From Thereva unica (Eukaryota; Arthropoda; Insecta; Diptera; Therevidae): a stretch of 64,000 bases of DNA. The DNA is taken from contig OX465283.1 in assembly GCA_949987705.1 (NCBI GenBank), positions 158,797,850 through 158,861,849 on the forward strand. The letters are read 5' to 3'. Positions 9,492 to 22,164 of the stretch are shown here, piece after piece (position 1 is the first letter of the stretch; each line of letters begins with the position of its first letter). The notes below the pieces were generated by a model, which was not told the DNA's origin, did no database searches, and saw nothing but the letters and a program-made list of their open reading frames with translations. The translations under genes were made by a program, and so were the position numbers.

Positions 9492-12403
9492 TTACATCAC
9501 CACGCATTTCCTTTGACGGCGTTTTTGCGGTTCAGGTCGCAAGACGGCTCTTACAGCTTCATCAAAAACCTGAAAATTATAAGTTAAAACAAAAATACAA
9601 TAAAAATGCAGATAGAGGATTTAGTTCAAGTTGTGTTATCAATTGAAGCTTAATTTGGCTAAAAAACTGTAGTAAATAATAGTCACAGACCTCTTTTGTT
9701 GGATCACTTCATTTTTGCTAAATAAATTCCATTTGCGCTTTCTATATCGGTTACAAAGTGAGATTCATTGATAATCCAAGCCAAAACAATTGGGAATTCT
9801 CCGCGCAGGCGGGGTAATGATAAGTCCGCACACATTACCATTTCACGTATGGATAAAATACAATCACAGGTGCATTGTAACTTTCACTTCTAAATTCGTT
9901 TACGGGCAACGACACTCCTCCATAGCCTCTGACCACACCAAGAGTCGCAATGAGACTTATTGAATTGTGATTCAGAACATAAATAAGCGGGTGATTTGGG
10001 TTTTTAAGCGAACGAAGTGACTTTGCGCACTTTTCTTTTCGAATTTACTTTCGTGGTGTGAATTTGAGACTCTCACTGCGTATGGAAAAAGCGATTTTGA
10101 ATTTTTCCAATTGTTTTGGCGCACGCCATACAATAAGACTGTGCACAAAAAATAGTAAGACTTTTTCAATCGAACACAAACGTCTTAAAATTTGTATTTT
10201 ATCCCCTTCAAAGTAATCCTCGTGAGATACAAAACACGTATGTCAAAGTGTCTTCCAGTCTTTGAAACAGTTTCTGAAGTCTTCAATCAATTTAAATTTA
10301 ATTGTCCTCAGAGCAGTTTTTTGAGTTTTTAAAATAGCCGGAAGTCAGACGGAGGTTAATAAGGCGAATAGGGCCGTAATAATACGTTTGATGAGGTTTT
10401 GGTAGGCAGAAATCATTGCATCGATCCAAACGATATTTGCGTAATGTTAACAAGGTGTCAATCGACGATTTCGGAGGGCCAAACTCTTGATACCAAAGGA
10501 CTAGTAGGACGTTTATATATTCAATGCGTTTTCTGCCTTTTTTGGTAACCGACGGTTAAAATACTATACCCAAATCAACATACTGCTAGTCTTAATCCTA
10601 GGATTTTAAAAATGTCAAGAAAGGCGTCCAATTTCAACTACGCTCAGTAGTACTAGTACGATATATAGTAAGTCGTCTCTATAAGCGATGATGTTAGATG
10701 TAAACCGGGCAACACTCTTTCAGTTTAACTGCGCAGTTTATCACGTGTCACGTCATGTCTGAGCGATAAACTGTGTGAGCTGTGCAGTTTTGAACTATTT
10801 TCACTCAGTCCTCAGAGTTTCGGGACCCTTTTTTGCTCCGATAAACTGCGCAGGTCAGACAGTTTATCTCAAAAACTCACTTTCAATTCAATTTATCATA
10901 CAGTCTTGTTTACACAGTTCAACTGCGCAGTTAACACTGAAAATATGTGGGCCGCTTAATGTTACCATTATAAGTTTAGCACCCTGGAATACTGGTTCAC
11001 TGCAGTCAACAATTGGTAAAGGTACTCCATAGGTGCAACTTTATTATATGCTGCATCCAAGAATTTGGGGCTTAGGGATGAAATCCAGGAATATTGAATA
11101 CAAGTTACAACGCTTGAAATGACGTAGTCATAATTTTGAATGAAAAACTCAAACAGCGTATTACATAGATAGAAAATCTCAGTGACAGAATAACCTCAGT
11201 AAAGCTTGCTATCGACAAAACCCATAGAGAAACATATTCATGTACTGTCTTTCAGTACCATCAAGGCTAGGAAGACTTGGCCTTGCTAAAACAACCAGAA
11301 ATATGGAGACCTCTTGGTGAGTAAGGTGAGCAAAGGAGCAGCCTAGTGAGAGAGCCAAAAACATTCTCTGCGGATGTCCGGCTCTAAATGAATACAACGA
11401 ACCAGGGAAATAAGTTTTGAACCTGGCTTATACTTTAAATATAGCGAACATACAACTTGAAGGTTAGCCTCAGAAACTGAAAAAAGAGGCTGACCGCCCT
11501 AATTAAGTCGCAGTTAAAAGATAAACTCGGAGAATGGTAGGAAACTCAAGAGCAATCGCCGGCTGACCCCTTTATTAGAGTTTGCATTGTAACGAGGACG
11601 AGTTTTCATCGTAACGTCGTCCGTGTGACGAGAGTATTACAGAACAAATTAGGGGCATGAAATTGAACATGATCCTGTTTGGAAGTTAGCACATGAAATG
11701 TTGATGGAAGTATTATTTAATGTTTAATGAATGTTAATTACCATTTTAACATTTTTTTCAAATTACCTGCTTTAAACCACGCTGTGTTAGTGCCGAGCAT
11801 TCCATATATTTAACAGCTCTAATTTTGTTTGCTAATTTTTGACCTTGTTCTCTTTTTAATGGCGACAGTCCTTGTTCAGCTAGAGCACTTAAAGTTTCTC
11901 TGTCATCTCTTAAATCAATTTTTGTTCCTGTACAAATATTCTTTATAAGTTACTGCTTTATATGAAATTAATTATAAATGATCTTACCAACTAAAATAAT
12001 AGGAGCATCTGGGCAGTGATGTTTAATTTCTGGATACCATTTCGATGTAACATTTTCAAAGGAAGACGGACTGGCAACACTAAAACATATAAGAAAAACA
12101 TCTGTCTGTGGATACGATAGTGGTCGCAAACGATCGTAATCTTCTTGTCCTGCTGTATCCCATAATCCTAAAGATACTTGTATTCCATCAACTGCCATAG
12201 GTGCTGAGTAGTTATCGAAACTGTAAAAGATTATTAGTTCTTCATTAGAAATTATTAATTTATATTTGAATATTTATTACTACTTACACTGTAGGTACAT
12301 ATTCGCCGGGAAAGCTGTCTGTGGTATATGATATTAACATACATGTTTTTCCTACTGTTCCATCACCTACTACAACACATTTAATCGGTCTTCCTGAGGA
12401 CAT
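9492..12403 (-). CDS. Mtl: Rac-family small GTPase, Mtl (Mig-2-like), four exons
   Basis: Exons on the minus strand are 12288-12403, 11988-12220, 11767-11927 and 9492-9569. Splicing at GT-AG sites gives 195 residues in one frame. The P-loop GDGTVGKT is at residues 13-20, with YVPTVFDNYSAP in switch I and [20 protein letters not shown] in switch II. Base-recognition motifs TKID and CSAL follow, then a basic tail and a C-terminal CVVM CAAX box for prenylation. The start [20 protein letters not shown] and the TDSFPGEY segment fit Mtl/Mig-2 better than Rac1 or Cdc42. Family members switch between GTP and GDP forms and direct actin remodelling at the membrane. The ATG directly follows a strong acceptor (pyrimidine run then ACAG), so a 5' untranslated exon probably lies upstream. 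The last intron is 2.2 kb and holds a mariner remnant. Paralog assignment is by recognition, not by search. Confidence 0.93.
10198..10420 (-). mobile_element. mariner-like transposase remnant, C-terminal part, in the Mtl intron
   Basis: Minus-strand translation gives a block like [12 protein letters not shown] and later [12 protein letters not shown] and HEDYFEGD, in the order and spacing of the C-terminal end of mariner transposases. Stops interrupt it. The upstream part to about 10520 resembles the remnant at 35045-35300 at the nucleotide level. It is inactive debris. Confidence 0.7.
10695..10960. repeat. Cluster of the palindromic motif CTGCGCAG
   Basis: AACTGCGCAGTT-like units occur near 10727, 10791, 10843 and 10922, mixed with GATAAACTG in both orientations. 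The layout suggests an old MITE or satellite fragment, but I cannot place its ends. Confidence 0.4.
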
Positions 12404-13925
12404 CTGTAACCAAAAACAAAAAGTTTATTCGCGATCTATAAAAGGTTATAACTAGATAGCTAAAGCAATTGTCATTTGTAACAACTAACCCAAGGTATTT
12501 TGTGGAGTAGGCTTCATAGGTATAAAATAATCACTTGACTAATTAAAGTTTGTTGCTACTAGTCAGATCAATTGCAAACACAAGAACGATGCATGAAACA
12601 AAGAAATTCTTTCAATTAATGTGCAAAATGAAGTTTATCCAATCAAGTTGCACAATAACATAAATTGGTCGTTGTAGGTAATAATTGAATTGAGGCAATA
12701 ATTGAAAACAATTAAGTTTCTCACGAGATATATACATAGGCAATGTAATACAAATAGTTCAGACGTTTGAATTAAATGAGCTTTTATTCTTTATTTATTA
12801 TTAAAAAATATGGAACAGAGGAAGTATAAAGTAAATAAGCAGCGCCAAGAATTGCATTCATTTCTTCTAAAACTCTCACTTAAGGTCTCAAACCATTTTT
12901 CAATTAGATAGCGCTTTAACTATAGTTGTAGACAAATATGATCTAGAATTAATTAACAGGGACCAGAAGGAGACGGTATGATGATTAGTGTTGCTTGAAA
13001 ATTCTAATTAATTCATTTACCAACTCATACTCTATATCATACTTCTGTCGGGCCTCAGTAAATTTTAATTAAATTCAATTCAAATTTCATATTTAACGAA
13101 ATTGGTTTGTCTCTTTCAGTTAATTGTTTAATACTTAATTTATACGCGTGGAACAAAAGTATGGCAATGCATTATACTAAAATGGCAGAATAGGAACGGA
13201 AATGATGACCTTTATATCAAGGCGGGCTTATTTATTCAGTTAAGCCTCGTTAAAGATGGCTCGTTAAAAACATTAGAAGAATATCAGTTTTCACTATTCA
13301 GTCTTTCATTGTTTTGCTGATATAATCAAGAATAGTGCTCTTACTATCATAATACAGAATCATAAATTTAGATTTAGTGAAAGTTTTAAATAGTTCCCTG
13401 TTATTTCTGGTTGTTATATTTGGATCGTTGAATGCGACATGATACACAGTTGCCAAAAGGGTAGCAATGTCCCCTAAATGGTTGAACCAACAATAGAAGT
13501 GATTCCTCTCACATCTTGCTCGCCATTCCTCTAGATCGCCTTCAAGTGGTTGCACTGTTAACTTCGACAAAAGACTAGATAATCAATCACAGAAGAACGG
13601 AGAGGAACGACAGATGGGAGGGAGCTGATACTTCGAGAAGGTAAAATTAAACTGTTAAGAGAACTCAAAATTCACTCAGGGCGGATCGGAGCCCATGACA
13701 AAGAACTAGGCTACGTTCAGTATAATCAGATCAGGTGCACAAACCCGATACAACGGATACAAAAATTCAGGCATTATACAAAAACGAAAATGCGCTCTTT
13801 ACTATAAAGGTAACAATAATAACAGGCAAGAGTTGGGCACAGGATTCTATGGAGTAAACGTATTAAAGATAAAGTACCAACCAAACTCAGATAGGATATG
13901 AAAGATAAGACAGTACAATTTGATG
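12404..13925. other. 5' flank of the Mtl-like gene, no gene recognised
   Basis: Expected to hold the untranslated first exon and promoter of Mtl, which I could not locate. A 90-residue minus-strand open frame at 13298-13570 matches no family I know and has no clear splice context. Confidence 0.4.
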
Positions 13926-13929
13926 TCAT

Positions 13930-14900
13930 CAGCGTAAATCAATATTTTGCAGTGTCTCAGCATGGGTAGAATGTCATCAATTGATAGAATAAAGAAGAGG
14001 ACCAAGATGACTACCTTGAGGGACACCGGATGACGATTGAATGATTACTGATTTGGATCCAGGAAAAAGAACTTGGTAGGTCCTTTCAGCTAAGCAAGAC
14101 TGGAACAAAATTAGAAGGGCTTGTGGAAAGCCTAACATTCTTAATTTGAGAATTATAATGGAGTGGGAGACCTTGTTAAATGCCGAAAGAATGACGCAAA
14201 CATGTTGCAAATCGCAAACGTCTCACAGGTACACCAATACTATGCAGATTAGGGTAGTTATCAACTTTTTTCTTAGATTTGACAAATTTAAAGAAGTTTC
14301 TAGTATCAGTAAACACTTTATCACTCATACTACTAAGATATTCTCGATAGGTTTTCCAGAGCCAATTCTTCTGATTTTTCAAATAATAGTTCATAAGTTC
14401 ATTTTTGAACCAAGGTGGAGATGAACTGGGCAATTATTGGGGCATATAATGTACCCAAGAAACGAGAACTTAGTATAGTACGCCATAAAACCGTGCTACG
14501 TCGACATCCAACTCATTTGGGCAAAACAAGCTGTTGAAAACAATCTATCAATGAGATCTAACTAAAGTTAGACTTTTTAAGACAAAACAAAAGAAGCAAC
14601 AAGCTTGGAAGCATTGCTGACTTTTCCGCAAAAAAACAGTTCCAGGGTATATAGATTTCTTCCTTAAATATTCACAGATAGTCTCCGTCCTAGTTTCAGG
14701 AAAAAATCGTGAGATGAAGATATATTTAAAAGCTAAATGTCTCGGTATCGTAACCAGAAGAATGCCAGGGGAGTAGTAACTTCAGTGACCGGGAGAGATT
14801 GACCACTATAAGAGGCGAAGTGGTTGATATCGAGACCGGCCTAAAGGTCCACTCTGTCAAGGTGGCATCGTCACCAATAGTGGCTTGGCGAGTTCGATTA
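13930..14900 (-). mobile_element. Jockey/CR1-type LINE remnant (endonuclease end to reverse transcriptase)
   Basis: Minus-strand reading gives, in order: an endonuclease-end block with LIVVNLSRSLKLL (about 14780-14830); PPWFKNELMNYYLKNQKNW (about 14355-14415) with TDTRNFFKFVKSKKK, as in the linker of such ORF2 proteins; then reverse-transcriptase blocks VSHSIIILKLRMLGFP and SSGVPQGSHLGPLL (about 14000-14165). Stops and frame changes show it is dead. Confidence 0.8.
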
Positions 14901-15599
14901 TTTCTGCGACTTTTGCGACGGGTCTTAATACAATAATATAAATACACGGCACGATTGGATTGTCATTACATTCTCCGTAAGAGAAGCTGCTCCCCAACCT
15001 GCAGGGCGCCATCCGATGCTGCCGCCGCTTTTTAGTATCAAAGACGTTCTCCAATTTTAAGGACAGAGAGCTTGCGGCATAATGATTTGTACCACTGCTG
15101 ATGACATCGATTCAATATTAGCCCGAACACGCTTGGTATTCCTTTTGATATCGTCTAATAAAGGATGAAGAGAAGCCGAGGAGTTAAATGTGCAGGAAAA
15201 AAATTGGGCGACAGGATTAAAGGATGAAGATAATATCCAAGCCAAGTTCTATAAAGTGAATATTAAGTTACGAAAGATAATGCATTCATTAGTAGCGAAA
15301 ATATGTATTGCAGAGAATGTAACAAGCGATAAACTTTTAGCGAAGAGGATATGAATGCTTAGGATCTCTTGTGGTTCTGTGGTTTTAATGATTAACTTAG
15401 GGCTTAGATAGGGACTAGTTCTTGTTTTTACCTAGTAATAAATTTAGATTGAAGTAAGTTGTGCGAGCTTCCACGAACTGCTGTTATATTTCACACCTCG
15501 AGCTTGAGACGATTTTATCTCCGCTACTCTCACCCAGCTTGTTCTAGAAGTTTAGAATTAAGTAGATTAAGATAGTTTTAACTGACGTCAATGACAGGG
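14901..15599. other. Stretch between two LINE remnants
   Basis: Minus-strand open frames at 14857-15054 and 15057-15245 may be the decayed 5' part of the same LINE, but no motif is clear enough to say so. No host gene is seen. Confidence 0.35.
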
Positions 15600-15985
15600 A
15601 TGTACCGGGAAAAAAAGAAGAGGACCTAAAATCGAGCCTTAAGGAACACATCAACGCACAGCCAAAACAGAGGGTGTGATGCCATTGTGACGAACACATT
15701 GGAATCTATCACAAAGAAGATAGGTGAAAAAACGCGTAGCAGATGAAGATAAAAGGTAAAGTTGGTTAAGTTTGGTCAACAGAAACGGATAGACCACCGA
15801 GTCAAAAACCTTAGAAAAGTCGAGAAGAACCAAAAGCCCTGATCAATCGCAGCCCTAAGATCAATTGTAACCCTTAACATAGCAGTTATACAACTGTGCG
15901 ATTTACAAAAGCCAGATTGATAGATAGAGAGAAAATTATTACGCGCAAGATAGCCCAACACTTAGCAGAGCATCAGGACCAACAA
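15600..15985 (-). mobile_element. LINE reverse-transcriptase fragment
   Basis: Two overlapping minus-strand frames give YQSGFCKSHSCITAMLRVTI (15880-15940 region) and then LLDFSKVFDSV and RHNGITPSVLAVR (15651-15830), the conserved fingers and palm region of Jockey/CR1-type reverse transcriptases. A frameshift separates them. It is a second fragment of a LINE related to, but not the same copy as, the one at 13930-14900. Confidence 0.8.
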
Positions 15986-18900
15986 AAAGACAGATGTATT
16001 GACCAGGATAGGTGCAGAACCCGTAGTACGTAGTACGCTGGCGTAGAGCTTACAGAGGTGTGATGATGATGACTAATCATTAAGCAGGCAGCAGGCTAAT
16101 GCGTAAGGAATTAACCATCATGCGCCAAGATTATATAAATAGACTTGCCCTAAATATTACACAGCAAGCCGAGATCGCACAATCTGTTGACTTTAGAGAA
16201 GTTTCGAAGCTTAAAGAGGAGATATGATTCGTTACCTGAATATGACGGGCTGGATCTAAAGCCATACAATTTTGCCCTATATCTATATATAGTTTTCTAC
16301 TAGTCCGATTACAAAACGGTGCCCTTCAAATCCAACTGCATCTCCGCCTTCAGCTCTTGGGGACGGGCTGTTATCTTTATCTGTCCTACTTACCATGTCT
16401 ATAAAAAGCAAAGTGTGGGTTGAATACAACAAAGAATCTCGCCAAATGAAGTGGGGATTAACTAGCCGTGATTAAAACATTAACGGTGAAGAGGCAAGGT
16501 GAAAATAAATTGATTAGCAAGATTACTTTAAGAGGAGACTAAGTGTCAACCAATTATATAGAAGCTGGGCTTAAAACAAATGCCCAAACAGACGTAAATA
16601 CACTCGTGATGAAATGAAAACCACATGAAACTTTTTGCCTTAATTAGATTTGGGAAAAAAATGTATTGAGTGATAACAACATGCATTTCGTGCTCTTAGC
16701 TGATTCATAAGTTACGAAAAATGATGAGATGATTGTTGCAGGTGTTTTTCAGCAGAAGTACCTCATATTTCTTTGAAATAAAAACATATTTTCACATTTC
16801 CAAAACCCATTCAAAAAATCAATGCCATCTACTAATTAAATATTGCTGCCTCCGCGCTAGTGTAACCATTTTAGAAGAACTCCACAAACACGCCGTGCAG
16901 AATATTAGGCCCTTCTGATGTCGAAGAGTGGCAAGGCACTTGAAAATATGTTAAAGTACAAGTTCAAGTGCGCTTAAGGGTTCTGCAGTGGTCGGGTTCA
17001 GGTCAATGCATTCTCAACCTAGGCACAAATAGAGACGGGATCCGCCACCGCAGCCCAACAGCTGAATTGGAGCCGCAATATCTAACAGAACCACTCGGCG
17101 CCTAATTAACCCAGCCGCAGATCGGACAGTGCCTGCCCAAGTCACCAATTAAAATTAGAGCAATTACTAAAGGCTGCGAGTTTTGTACGTGGAAAAAAGT
17201 AGGCGAGGACCGTGCCGGAAAGTGATGACAACGCCTGCTCCCAAACAAAGCAAAGAAATGGACTGCTCCTCACCTTTCGTTGGTAATTTCAGCTCCTCGA
17301 GACCACTTGCCTGCGAAATGTTTCAACTCAACGCGATTGGAGCTGGATTTCTGTAATCATTAACGACTTTTCAAATTATTTTTTCACTCCCAATTTTGTT
17401 CGTACTGCTGCAAAAACACAATCAAGTCCACTTTTCAAGATGACATTTTTCAAGTAGTGCCATGCAGCATCTGATAGTGGTATTTTTAGTTCAATGGATG
17501 GTGGTTGGTGGATATGATAAATTGTTATATTTCTTATTGGGTTTTTTCGCTGTGTTGTTTGATATTCTTTTTCGCTGTTAGATGGCTCTTTAAGATGAAG
17601 TAGTTCCGTATATTGTCAAGAAGGTGGAGAATCATGTTTTTAAATGCACCGGACCTAACGACATTACCTGTAAAATAATAAGATAAAGGTAATAAAAAGA
17701 TAAAGGTAATAACAAAGAGTCTGTAAATGCAAAGTAATCTGAACCTGATCGATTTTTTAAGGCGGCGTATTAGCTTACACTGAGACATGTTTTAATTGGT
17801 CTATAGTGCCGCACTTTCAAGAAGGATTTTAATATAGCCTAAAATTGATTTGAAATCGTTGGATATGTAACTCCAGCTTCAATCTCCTTCCCGCTGTAAT
17901 CGTACAGCAAGTGCTTCGCAGCTTCGGGAGCTGCACACAGAATCGACAGCTACAATCAACTACCAGCCCTAGTCTGCTTAGGTGATTGTTGAATGAACAA
18001 TGGCCTGCCAGGATGAAATTTAAAAGTTTGCCCGCTTACCTTGTCGATTTGAATGAATCGTTTAGCTTGACGAGCCATCGGTGGGCCATTGTCCAGCTAT
18101 GAAGAAACAGCTTGTCGACCCAATTCTGATGGCCGGTGAGCTGGGCGAGCTGAGCTACAGAATGGTTCTTAGCTAACAAGTAAGTTACAGCTTGCCTCTA
18201 TTCTAGGCAGGCAATGGACAATTTCGAGGCCCGGAAACCAATTTCAACGCACAATTGTTGTTCCTGCGAACTGCCAAGGGTCTTGCTTCCTATAAACAGG
18301 GGTCTGTTTTGCTGCTACTCCGACATACTTCCGACAATCGTCGTAAACGGTTTTTCAAAGCCCAGAGCACAAGGAATGGTATCGGGAAATGATAACATTT
18401 TGGCTCCAGGTTTAGTTTCTTGAGAATTGATAAGTTACCCACAAGGCCTCTTGACTTAAAGGAGAATAGACCCTTAGATGCAGCGGCCATTTAGTGAGGG
18501 AACTTTTTAGTAAATAGTACGATACCATTTTTTTGTGGGTTTATACGAGAGCTCTTGCTTCGACACCAGCTAAATATTATAGAGCTACCTACAGGAGGTT
18601 TGAGTCGCCATTCATCTCAGCAGTTACCAGTCCGCTGCTGAAAAGAGACGTGATTCATCTCGAGGGGGAGGGGGGTTCAATGCTCCAAATATTTATACTA
18701 CAAACCTACCTGCACTAGGTCAGAAGTTCATATTAGCAGCTGGATACAAGCTAATCCATCGCCGCTACACTATGCTTAAAAAGCCAGCCATTCGAGGAGA
18801 GTGTAAGATCAGGAGGTGTTTGCAGTAAATTCGAGTTCCTTATAATTGGCATCAAGGAGCTTGTTGGTAGCATGAGTAGCTCTTCCTCTCCCATCGAACG

Positions 18901-19019
18901 AAGTGAGCTATTCAATAACTGTACGTACTATTTGAAAAATATGATGATCATGACACACGCGTAATTACTCTCAACTCCCGGCTGGATATTTGACCACTCT
19001 GTTTTTTTCCGTCCGGGTG
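15986..19019. other. 3-kb stretch with no recognised gene
   Basis: Open frames of 60 to 84 codons are scattered on both strands (for example 16733-16918, 17534-17788, 18214-18423) and none has a known motif. The GC content near 17000-18900 is higher than around it and the sequence looks like decayed mobile-element material, but I cannot name it. Confidence 0.4.
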
Positions 19020-19195
19020 GTCCTACCCAACATGTACTACGTGCCCATGATGAGTTGAATAGTTGAGTTGAGGTTGAATCACACAAATCAAATTCGAAAT
19101 ACAGAGATGCTGCAATCAACAAAATTCAACCCAGGTAGCAGAGCTGAGTCGTGTTCAGTCGACCCTAAATCAACTCGACTCGTGTCTATCTGCAG
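19020..19195 (+). repeat. GAGTTGA-rich MITE family, partial copy
   Basis: Blocks CATGATGAGTTGAATAG, ACAGAGATGCTGC, CAGAGCTGAGTCG and TTCAGTCGACCCTA match the reverse complement of the full unit at 59239-59488. A further fragment is at 39480-39616. Confidence 0.7.
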
Positions 19196-19834
19196 TACCA
19201 AAATTGCTCCAAATTTTTTTTAATAACTCAGGGTGATTTTTGATTGCTGATAAAATCCGCCAAAAACGCGAAGTCGCCCGAGGCACTCTTGACTTCGACC
19301 AACTTCGTGAGTAGTTAAGGATAGTTAACAATTTTGGTGTTGTGCCCAAGTCAACGGTGTGTGGAGGAGGATAAGCATTCGATTTGTCAGCACTCAAAAA
19401 TCACTCTGCAGCGATTTTTGTCTAGAGCTCCAAATCTAAATATTTAGATGTATTAGGGGTATTCATGTCACATATCACTAGTCATGTTGGTAGTCTTCGT
19501 AGCTCATTTCATTACATTTGGAAACTACGAAGCTCCTTCGCAATTACGGAACTAGGAAGCCTCGCAATGAACGATGACCAGGCACGGCCCTGGACCTACA
19601 ACAACAAACTAACGGACGACAAGTAAGTTTCCCGTGGTGGTAATCGGCTTCTTTAAGCAGGCTTTACTTTGCAACAGGGGTGTTAGCCGCGATGGTTGCA
19701 TTGGCGGCACTGTCAGCAACAAATGAGGGAATGAACCTTGCCCAGGAAAGCTTCGAAACAATAACAAGGATTTTTATATTAGTTCGGGGTCTTCTTGCGA
19801 ATTTCTTCCCAGAGTGTGGAAGAGTGTTTTTTAA
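19196..19834. other. No recognised feature
   Basis: Short open frames only; a CTTCG/CGAAG-rich patch near 19490-19560. Nothing can be supported. Confidence 0.4.
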
Positions 19835-20271
19835 GTGATAAACTAGAGGCTTAGGGAAAGCCCCTTTGTACATTGTCGAACACCAGCTCTAGTCGGAAGA
19901 TAGAGGGAGGAGAGAGAGAGAAATAGAGGAGGAACTGCCACAACCTAACCGCCATATTTTTTTTAGTCCGTCTACTCCCATCCATATTGCGACTCTGACA
20001 TCAGGGCATCTGGAACAACTCGCTAGAGTGCTATGCCTCCTGAAACGAGTTGAATCTCATCAACCAATCGATGACGTGCGCTTGGTGGAGTGAGCAAGGA
20101 CCAGGGAAGCCTATGACAGGGGAATCAGGAATGAAGAGAGGAAAGTAGAAAGAAGGAAAGTTATGTAGGTGGAAAAGTGGGAAAGGCGAAGAACCGTGGC
20201 TCTGCTGGGATTCGAACCCGGGACCTCTGTGGTGGCAGTCAGGCGTCTTATCCATAGACTACCGAGGGCCC
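19835..20271 (-). repeat. tRNA-derived SINE, copy 2, near full length
   Basis: Read on the minus strand from 20271, it has the tRNA-like head (TAGTCTATGGATAAG and GGGTTCGAATCCC) and the conserved GGAGGCATAGCACTC body. The 3' part contains the CTAGAGCTGGTGTTCGAC and AAGCCTCTAGTTTATC blocks. The A tail is degraded. Confidence 0.85.
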
Positions 20272-20852
20272 AAACCATCTATTTATACAGCGCCAGCCAT
20301 ATTCGCACTAAGTAAAACTCAAGTCAGTGATATTGATTTCGATCGATTTCAGGGGACCTTTAACAATCTGTGGATTACAATAATTCTTCGTTTCCACGTT
20401 ATATTCTTCTGCTTTCAATATAGAAGCCCTAATATCAGTAATGAAGCCTCAACTTTAGCCTTCGATACTATTTCCGAGCGAATCTCCATTGCAACTGTTA
20501 CTAATAGGCATCGGATTCATGATTCATCTTAAATTCATAAGAGATCAAAACACCTGTTGTGAATTGAGATGTAGTCTACGCACCGGATTCCCATAATCAG
20601 TCAACAAACCAAATTTATCATGATCAATCGTAGGCGGTTTGTCATTACAAAATACGATAATTACGATTTTAAGTGTAATCAATTCGATCAAAGATTTCAA
20701 TAATTAAAGATTTGGTAGCTGCTTATCACCACTTCCAACTTCGATTGAGCTCTTATCTACGAGTGATTACATCGATTTTTCTTATAAAGTAAATTTCTAA
20801 TTTTAATAGATTAGTTTCTAACTAGGGGCTGAACCACAAGTGCTCGATTACA
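20272..20852. promoter_or_regulatory. Upstream region of CREG-like copy A
   Basis: No exon is seen. A TATA-like CTTATAAAGT at about 20779-20788 lies roughly 70 bp before the ATG and could be the core promoter; the only support is its position. Confidence 0.35.
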
Positions 20853-21605
20853 ATGCAGATTCCTAAGTTCTTTTTATTAACATTAGTTGCAGCAGTTTTC
20901 TGCTTATACCCTACAGAAGGATACTCTGTGAAGAATGAGCTGAGAGGAGCTAATATAAAAAAAACTAAATGATCCTGCTACAGTAGCCCGAGAACTTGTA
21001 CATAAGTCCGACTGGGCTCCAGTCGGGACCGCTTCAACAGATGCAAGCCTGCAAGGATTTCCAATGGTGAACGTAAAGTCAATAGCAGATAGTCCTCGAG
21101 ATGGGCCTTCCACCGGAAATATCTACTTGTACATATCAGATTTTGATTTTTCTGGAAAGGACATAAAGGTTTTTATTTAACGATGTTTTAATCGAATAAT
21201 TTATCTATAAGAAATAATATGTGTTCTTTAGAAAAATAATAGAGTTACACTGCTATTCTCAAACGAAACCGACCTAAGCTGCTCGAAGAACAACGTTGAT
21301 CCGATGGAGCCTACTTGTTCCAGAGCTATTATAAGCGGAAGTCTGCAAATACTGGAGGAAGGATCCGAGGAGTACGCGTTAGGAACAGAGGCATTCCATA
21401 GTCGACATCCTGCTGCGGATGTTTGGGGCGAATGTAATTTATTTTAAAGTTATTCTATATTTTCCGGATTTAATCGATTTTTATTCCAATAGTTGCTGAT
21501 TTCGTTTTCTACAAGCTGGAAATCCTGAATATTATAGTTCTCAACGGATACGGTGGAGCACATTTTGTTACTCCTGAAGAATATTATCAGGTCCAACTCG
21601 AATAG
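20853..21605 (+). pseudogene. CREG-like secreted protein, copy A, with a one-base frameshift
   Basis: Exons are 20853-21168, 21232-21433 and 21493-21605. The predicted protein would be about 209 residues: signal peptide with a LYPTEG end, the CREG core (ARELVHKSDW, GNIYLYISDFDFSGKD), a SCSKNNVDPMEPTCSRAIIS segment, the FHSRHPAADVW motif and a terminal EEYYQVQLE. CREG proteins are secreted glycoproteins with an FMN-binding-like split barrel. In exon 1 an A8 run at 20957-20964 shifts the frame and gives TGA within four codons; A7 would restore it. Exon 1 is 316 nt, one more than a multiple of three, while every other junction keeps phase. It is either a very young pseudogene or a homopolymer error in the assembly. 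The first donor (GTTTTTATTT) is weak. An AATAAA lies near 21728. Confidence 0.8.
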
Positions 21606-22164
21606 ACGGGATGAATTCAAACAAAGTAGGCCGAATTTTAACAGAATTTTTTATTATTTTAAAATAATAAATAATTAGTTTGTAAATAGTGGAAAATTCT
21701 GCTCCAAAAATTCTCTAATGTAACTTAATAAATTTAAATGGTTTGAAACGATAGCTGATGGGTCTTTAATTTTTACCAATAGCTCCATTAATTTCATTCT
21801 TAGCTTGCTTTTGAAAATTAGGTTGCTCCCAACCCCTTATATTGTACTAACTGGAGCATTAAAAACTTTACATTCAAAATTATTTTTTTACTTTTTAGTG
21901 TATTTTAAAATACGTACTAGGTCGTATACTTTCCAGGATACAGGTAGACAACATACAATTTCTGGATTTCTTGCAACATTACCACAGACTTCATTAACTG
22001 CAGCAATGGCAACAGAAATGCATTTCACAGATGAGACTTTGCAGCCTTCAATTTCTGCGGGTGCGGGTAATAGGAATTTAAACGCGTTAGTATTGCTTTA
22101 GATGTTCAAGAATGTGGGCCTGCTCTGTTCGTGGACCGTACGTTATTTTCTTGTGATTCGAAAA
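21606..22164. other. 3' flank of CREG-like copy A
   Basis: Probable 3' untranslated sequence with TAATAAATT near 21727. A 98-codon open frame at 21805-22101 has no recognisable motif and I do not call it a gene. Confidence 0.4.

Noticed and set aside
13298..13570. 90-codon minus-strand open frame with VYHVAF, faintly like a frame at 35139-35525
   Set aside because: The resemblance is a few residues and I could not align the rest, so no family is claimed.
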